From UBA4055 sp964648295 (GTDB lineage Bacteria; UBA4055): DNA of 64,000 bases. The notes below the pieces were generated by a model that was not told the DNA's origin, ran no database searches, and was given only the letters and a program-made list of their open reading frames with translations. The first letter of the stretch is position 1, and every line of letters begins with the position of its first letter. Positions 60,528 through 64,000 of the stretch are shown here, in pieces. The stretch spans positions 248,001 through 312,000 of the forward strand of contig CAZYNH010000002.1 in assembly GCA_964648295.1 (NCBI GenBank). Reading direction: 5' to 3'. The position numbers and the translations under genes are program-made.

Positions 60528-62687
60528 TTACTGATGCTTTGAAAGTATTTCAATAACTTCAGGAAGGTCCATTCCGAGTTTTTTCATATGATCGATCTTC
60601 GGAACACCGTTCTTAGTCCAGCCTCTTCTCTCATAAACCGCGTCAAGAAGGTGTTCGTACCTGTTTTCTCTATACTTTCTGGTGATCGCTATCTTTTCTT
60701 CAACGGATTTTCCTGCGGGATCGACACCGATCTCTTCACTCATCTTTTTGTCGTAGAAAGCTTCTTTGCTTTTATACTCTTCAGCAGTTACCGGACCGGC
60801 TGCCCTGTAGGGCTGCGCGTCGTGCTCTCTTAATCCATATCCTCTTCTGATGTTGAAAGTCCTCTGGAAATTATAAACTCTTTCGGACTGACGGATCAGT
60901 TCGTGCTTGTCAATTTTGCTTCCCGTTACTGCGTTAAAGATCGTAACATAATTATCGAGATGCTCCGGCACTTTTGCGGGTTCGTCAGTTTCAGCGTTAC
61001 CTTCCGGCTCGACATCATTCCAAGGCAGTTTACAAAGTCCGTTCAGGCCGAACCATGTTCTGAACATAGGGAAATAGTGAAGCGCTTCGGCTTTGTTTTC
61101 GAAAGTGGGGATGTGATTATTTACCATGTCCATGAAGATCAGCCATGCCTCATCGTGCTGTGGACCCTTGTTTGTCATCGCATATCCTCCCTGCTGAGCG
61201 AGCGATTCTTTTGAAACATACTGAGAATATTCGAGGCCCTTATTTTCCATTCCGATATCGTTCATAAAATTCATATCCGCCCCGTAGTTCTCGGCGAAAT
61301 ATTTTTTCATTCCCCGCACACCGAGACCTACTATTTTTCCGAACCCTTCGCCTCTGGCCATCTGGTGTATAAGCTCGAATGCGGCATCAATATTTCCGAA
61401 TTTCAGATCGATCCCGCCTGTATTTTCTTTAGTGATCAATCCGTTCTCGTAACACTCCATTGCAAAGGCCATCATGGTACCGAATGATATGGTATCAATT
61501 CCGTACGTGTCGCAGTAGAAGTTAAGCTCGATTATGGCGTCGGGATCGAATATCCCCATATTGGATCCTACTCCGGCGGCGGTTTCGTATTCGGGCCCGT
61601 CAACAGTTACCTTCTGTCCTATATAGGGTCCGGTCTTCAGTTCAAAATTATCAACACCTTTACAGCAGTTCATCGTACAACCTATCCAGCATCCGTCGTT
61701 CATTCCCTGTGTAAATTTACTGTTCCATACTCTCGAATGAATATTGTCAGCGTCCTTGTGGGAACCGAATTTGAAGTTGTGGGTCGGCAGAAGGTCGTAA
61801 TCGTTCATGATGTTGACCAGGTGTGCAGTTCCCTCCTGCTTCATTCTGCACTGGTGTGGGTCGAGTTCCTTCATCTCTTTTGCGAAACGCGCTCCTCGCT
61901 CTTTTATAGGTTCCATATCGGCTACATGGTTCGGGTCCTGAGAAATGCCGGCTGATTTTATAACGACGGCTTTGATTTTTTTATCTCTGAAAACAGTTCC
62001 GATACCGCCCCTCCCTGCCTGCTTTAACCTGCAGAGTTTTCTTTTTATGTCGTACCAGCTGAAATTCAGCATGCCGATCATGGTATGCTCAGCCGCGTGA
62101 CCTGCAGATATGACAGAAATGTTCTTCATATCTCTCGGATCTGCGCTTTCGGAGTACATCTCTGTAAGCTGTTCGGCCAGAATGTGGCTGTCGATCTCTT
62201 CAGCGGGAGCTTCTTCTATCGTGATAGTATTTTTCACACCGTCTATAACTATGATCACATCATTTTTCGCTTTTCCCTGTATCTCCAGAGCATCGAAACC
62301 TGAGAATTTCAGGAACGGCCCGAAATATCCTCCGACATTACTGTCTATAACAATGTCTGTTATAGGCGAAATCGCGACAACAAGAGATTTCCCCGCACCT
62401 GCATACTGGGTTATACCGCATATCGGGCCGGTGGCGATGATGATCTCATTGTCGTTATCGTTCCATTTCGTGTCGGGTCTTGTTCCGTCCCACAGAAGTC
62501 TCAATCCGTAGCCTTTTCCTCCGATAAATTTCTCTTTCATCCGCGCGGGGACAGGTTTGATCTTTACATCGCTGCTGTCAAGGTTGATATACAGGGTCCT
62601 GTCAGTGTAGCCTCTGTAAAGTTCTTTCGGCTCGTAGTGCATCTCTTTGAGCGTTGTGTGCTTCGACTTCAAGTCTTTTACATCCAT
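60528..62687 (-). CDS. aor: Aldehyde ferredoxin oxidoreductase (tungsten enzyme family)
   Basis: 719 residues, longer than the archaeal enzyme (about 605) and near the YdhV/BamB-like members (about 650-700). N-terminal domain with GGKGYGLRLLW and the pterin-binding part ATGPICGITQYAGAGK; RGGIGTVFRDKKIKAVVIK; a cysteine group Cys333, Cys337, Cys341 (with Cys342) and a late Cys in GLCKLPW, fitting a 4Fe-4S cluster with spacing C-x3-C-x3-C instead of C-x2-C-x3-C. It would oxidise aldehydes (or act on an aromatic acyl-CoA) with ferredoxin. First gene of the operon with thiS-like and ppnP. Confidence 0.9.
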   Translation of the reverse strand: MDVKDLKSKHTTLKEMHYEPKELYRGYTDRTLYINLDSSDVKIKPVPARMKEKFIGGKGYGLRLLWDGTRPDTKWNDNDNEIIIATGPICGITQYAGAGKSLVVAISPITDIVIDSNVGGYFGPFLKFSGFDALEIQGKAKNDVIIVIDGVKNTITIEEAPAEEIDSHILAEQLTEMYSESADPRDMKNISVISAGHAAEHTMIGMLNFSWYDIKRKLCRLKQAGRGGIGTVFRDKKIKAVVIKSAGISQDPNHVADMEPIKERGARFAKEMKELDPHQCRMKQEGTAHLVNIMNDYDLLPTHNFKFGSHKDADNIHSRVWNSKFTQGMNDGCWIGCTMNCCKGVDNFELKTGPYIGQKVTVDGPEYETAAGVGSNMGIFDPDAIIELNFYCDTYGIDTISFGTMMAFAMECYENGLITKENTGGIDLKFGNIDAAFELIHQMARGEGFGKIVGLGVRGMKKYFAENYGADMNFMNDIGMENKGLEYSQYVSKESLAQQGGYAMTNKGPQHDEAWLIFMDMVNNHIPTFENKAEALHYFPMFRTWFGLNGLCKLPWNDVEPEGNAETDEPAKVPEHLDNYVTIFNAVTGSKIDKHELIRQSERVYNFQRTFNIRRGYGLREHDAQPYRAAGPVTAEEYKSKEAFYDKKMSEEIGVDPAGKSVEEKIAITRKYRENRYEHLLDAVYERRGWTKNGVPKIDHMKKLGMDLPEVIEILSKHQ

Positions 62688-62749
62688 TTTCTTCTCCGTG
62701 TTTTATTATTAATAGTCAATATTTCAATTCTTTTCCGATCCGGATCCAT

Positions 62750-62778
62750 AAGATAATGATTCCGGACATATATTTCAA
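62750..62778 (-). promoter_or_regulatory. Promoter of the AOR-thiS-ppnP operon
   Basis: Minus strand TTGAAA (62778-62773), 17 bases, TATCTT (62755-62750). About 60 bases before the AOR start. Confidence 0.55.
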
Positions 62779-62804
62779 GAAATTTAATTACACAAAAAAA
62801 TCGC

Positions 62805-62833
62805 TTGTTTTTACCGGCCCGATTCTTTATATT
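62805..62833 (+). promoter_or_regulatory. Promoter of the lipoprotein gene at 62860
   Basis: TTGTTT (62805-62810), 17 bases, TATATT (62828-62833) followed by TG. Divergent from the AOR promoter. Confidence 0.6.
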
Positions 62834-62859
62834 TGAGACCTTATTTAATCAGGGCAGAT

Positions 62860-63339
62860 ATGATGAATAAGATGAGTTTCTCTATCGCGGTGTTCATTCT
62901 AATAGCACTTTACGGCTGTGTGTCCGTTCCGTCAATGTACAGGAAAAGCCCTGAAAGCGTAACTGATCTTTTTGAACCTAAGATCGAAGTTGAAGACCTG
63001 AGGTTTTATACCGCAGGTCAGAATGGTCTCGAGAAAAAAAACAGGGTTTACAACAATGTTTTCAGGGAAGGATCGGTTAGCTGGATGTGGTACGAACTGA
63101 CAGTCAGGAACCTGTCAGATTCTGACACAAAACTTCTCTTTAGAGAGATGTGGACAGACGAAAATAATGCCGTGCTGAGCTCGATAAAAAAAGAAATGAG
63201 CGTCAGAAAAAAGGATGTTTATCTTGAATACAGTGCCGGGATAAGCGCGGAATGGAAACCGGGCTATTATGTCCTCAAACTGTATCAGGACAGCCTGAAG
63301 ATAGCTGAGAAAGAATTTAAAATAACCAAAATAAAATAA
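62860..63339 (+). CDS. Small lipoprotein of unknown function
   Basis: 159 residues. Signal peptide with lipobox LYGC and a mature beta-rich domain (VSWMWYELTVRNLSDSDTKLLF, AGISAEWKPGYYVLKLYQD), in style like an immunoglobulin fold. No catalytic site. AGGGC lies before ATG 62860 (ATG 62863 is also possible). The next gene starts 18 bases after its stop. Confidence 0.72.
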   Translation: MMNKMSFSIAVFILIALYGCVSVPSMYRKSPESVTDLFEPKIEVEDLRFYTAGQNGLEKKNRVYNNVFREGSVSWMWYELTVRNLSDSDTKLLFREMWTDENNAVLSSIKKEMSVRKKDVYLEYSAGISAEWKPGYYVLKLYQDSLKIAEKEFKITKIK

Positions 63340-63356
63340 AACGCTGGGAGTAACAG

Positions 63357-63542
63357 ATGGCAAAAAAACAAGTTTACGGTCTTAAAGCGACAAGAGGACT
63401 CTGTCCGGTTTGCGGAGAGCAGATCCAGATCGTAAAGATAGTAAAACCCTTTTTGAGCGAGGCTAAAACGCACAAATTCTCTGAAGAAGTCGTTAAGGCA
63501 TGCAAATGCCCTAATAAAACTCTGGATTCTTATCTCAAATAA
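63357..63542 (+). CDS. Small zinc-ribbon-like protein
   Basis: 61 residues, basic, with CPVCG (residues 16-20) and CKC (residues 49-51), which could bind zinc. No named family. GGGAG is well placed before the ATG. A terminator follows directly, so it is a short unit with the upstream lipoprotein. Confidence 0.7.
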   Translation: MAKKQVYGLKATRGLCPVCGEQIQIVKIVKPFLSEAKTHKFSEEVVKACKCPNKTLDSYLK

Positions 63543-63565
63543 AGCGTCATAACGACGCTTTTTTT
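63541..63565 (+). terminator. Terminator after the zinc-ribbon gene
   Basis: AAAGCGTC (63541-63548), a 5-base loop, GACGCTTT (63554-63561) then TTTT. It starts on the stop codon. Confidence 0.85.
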
Positions 63566-63594
63566 ACAAAGATGCTAACCCGGAGAAATGAAAA

Positions 63595-64000
63595 ATGGCA
63601 TTAACAGTTCACGAAATATGGAAAACCTATAAAGAAAAGCTAGGGTCAGAGATAGAAATATCGGGCTGGGTAAGAACTGAAAGGACCTCAAAGAATTTCG
63701 GCTTCATCGAATTGAACGACGGGACTTTTTTTAAAAACATACAGGTCGTCTATGATGATACCCTGCCGAATTTTAATGAAGTTACAAAGGTCACAACAGG
63801 TTCTTCACTTAAAGTCAGAGGAAGGCTGATTGAGTCTCCCGGGGATAAGCAGCCGTTCGAGATAAAAGCGGACGGTATTGAGATCATCGGTATGTGCGAA
63901 GCTGATTTCCCGCTTCAGAAGAAGAGGCATACTGCCGAATACTTAAGGACTATTGCTCACCTCAGGCCCAGAACCAACCTTTACAGGGCTGTGTTCAAGG
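63595..64000 (+). CDS. asnS: Asparaginyl-tRNA synthetase (N-terminal part)
   Basis: The gene runs off the right edge; 135 codons are present. The protein starts ALTVHEIW and has the OB-fold anticodon-binding domain (EISGWVRTERTSKNFGFIELNDGT), then FPLQKKRHTAEYLRTIAHLRPRTNLY, the class II AsnRS junction. It charges tRNA-Asn. CGGAG lies nine bases before ATG 63595. Confidence 0.93.
   Translation, partial: MALTVHEIWKTYKEKLGSEIEISGWVRTERTSKNFGFIELNDGTFFKNIQVVYDDTLPNFNEVTKVTTGSSLKVRGRLIESPGDKQPFEIKADGIEIIGMCEADFPLQKKRHTAEYLRTIAHLRPRTNLYRAVFK

Overview
The window looks like a chromosomal segment of an uncultured Gram-negative bacterium, probably of the FCB superphylum (Fibrobacterota-Chlorobiota-Bacteroidota and candidate relatives such as Cloacimonadota or Delongbacteria). 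The reasons are RpoB/RpoC of FCB type, LPS genes (hldD, lptA-like, lptB), many short-signal lipoproteins, an outer-membrane barrel, sigma-54, frequent AGA/AGG arginine codons, moderate GC, and promoters that read TTGnnn, exactly 17 bases, then TATnTT, often TATnTTTG, which recalls the Bacteroidota -7 element TAnnTTTG. The phylum is inferred, not proven; there is no rRNA in the window.

Layout. 1-1761: tsaE (partial), tsaB, cdaA and a small acidic ORF (tRNA t6A synthesis and c-di-AMP). 1764-4460 (minus): a lipoprotein and hldD. 4564-8778: metallo-hydrolase, pepD and a two-gene ABC exporter. 8775-9300: a small unknown gene and a broken ORF. 9319-21872: the transcription/translation block: tRNA-Thr, Tyr, Gly, a terminator, tRNA-Thr, rpmG, tRNA-Trp, secE, nusG, rplK, rplA, rplJ, rplL, two terminator-like hairpins, rpoB, rpoC. 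21905-24780: tRNA-Phe and a fused ADP-forming acyl-CoA synthetase/GNAT protein. 24781-29470 (minus): dnaX, ybaB, recR, then an aminotransferase, a membrane peptide and a YkgJ-type cysteine-cluster protein.

29585-32334 is a small accessory patch: an AbiEi/AbiEii toxin-antitoxin pair with an inverted repeat over its promoter, a HAD phosphatase and an HTH regulator. 32371-32698 has no gene but carries three 22-bp-spaced ACTCA repeats. 32699-37282 (minus): folK, deoxynucleoside kinase, a 52-residue membrane peptide, a GAF/HD-GYP protein, a lipoprotein and rsmB. 37407-44207 is a long plus-strand operon of envelope and housekeeping genes: cyclophilin, PASTA protein, cdsA, rsfS, coaX, lptA-like, lptB, rpoN. 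An exported MsrB-MsrA fusion follows (minus).

45237-50690 (minus) couples efp and its rhamnosyltransferase earP with two DUF3857/transglutaminase-like proteins, one apparently catalytically dead. Divergent to it are a GT9 glycosyltransferase with a perfect promoter and no leader, ackA, the SRP RNA gene and pdxA. The last part holds an unknown gene, a metal/cobalamin-type binding lipoprotein, an outer-membrane barrel, a TPR histidine kinase, a Nudix hydrolase, a tight operon of aldehyde:ferredoxin oxidoreductase, a ThiS/MoaD-like carrier and the nucleoside phosphorylase PpnP, then a lipoprotein, a zinc-ribbon peptide and the start of asnS.

The observations most worth following are a ten-A run in dnaX at which a slip in either direction gives stop codons within five codons (a likely gamma/tau switch), two or three apparently leaderless promoters, the uniform 17-bp promoter spacing, a UAAC (URRC-type) SRP tetraloop, the EarP/EF-P Arg32 pair, and the AOR-ThiS-PpnP operon. 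No CRISPR array, insertion sequence or prophage was seen.
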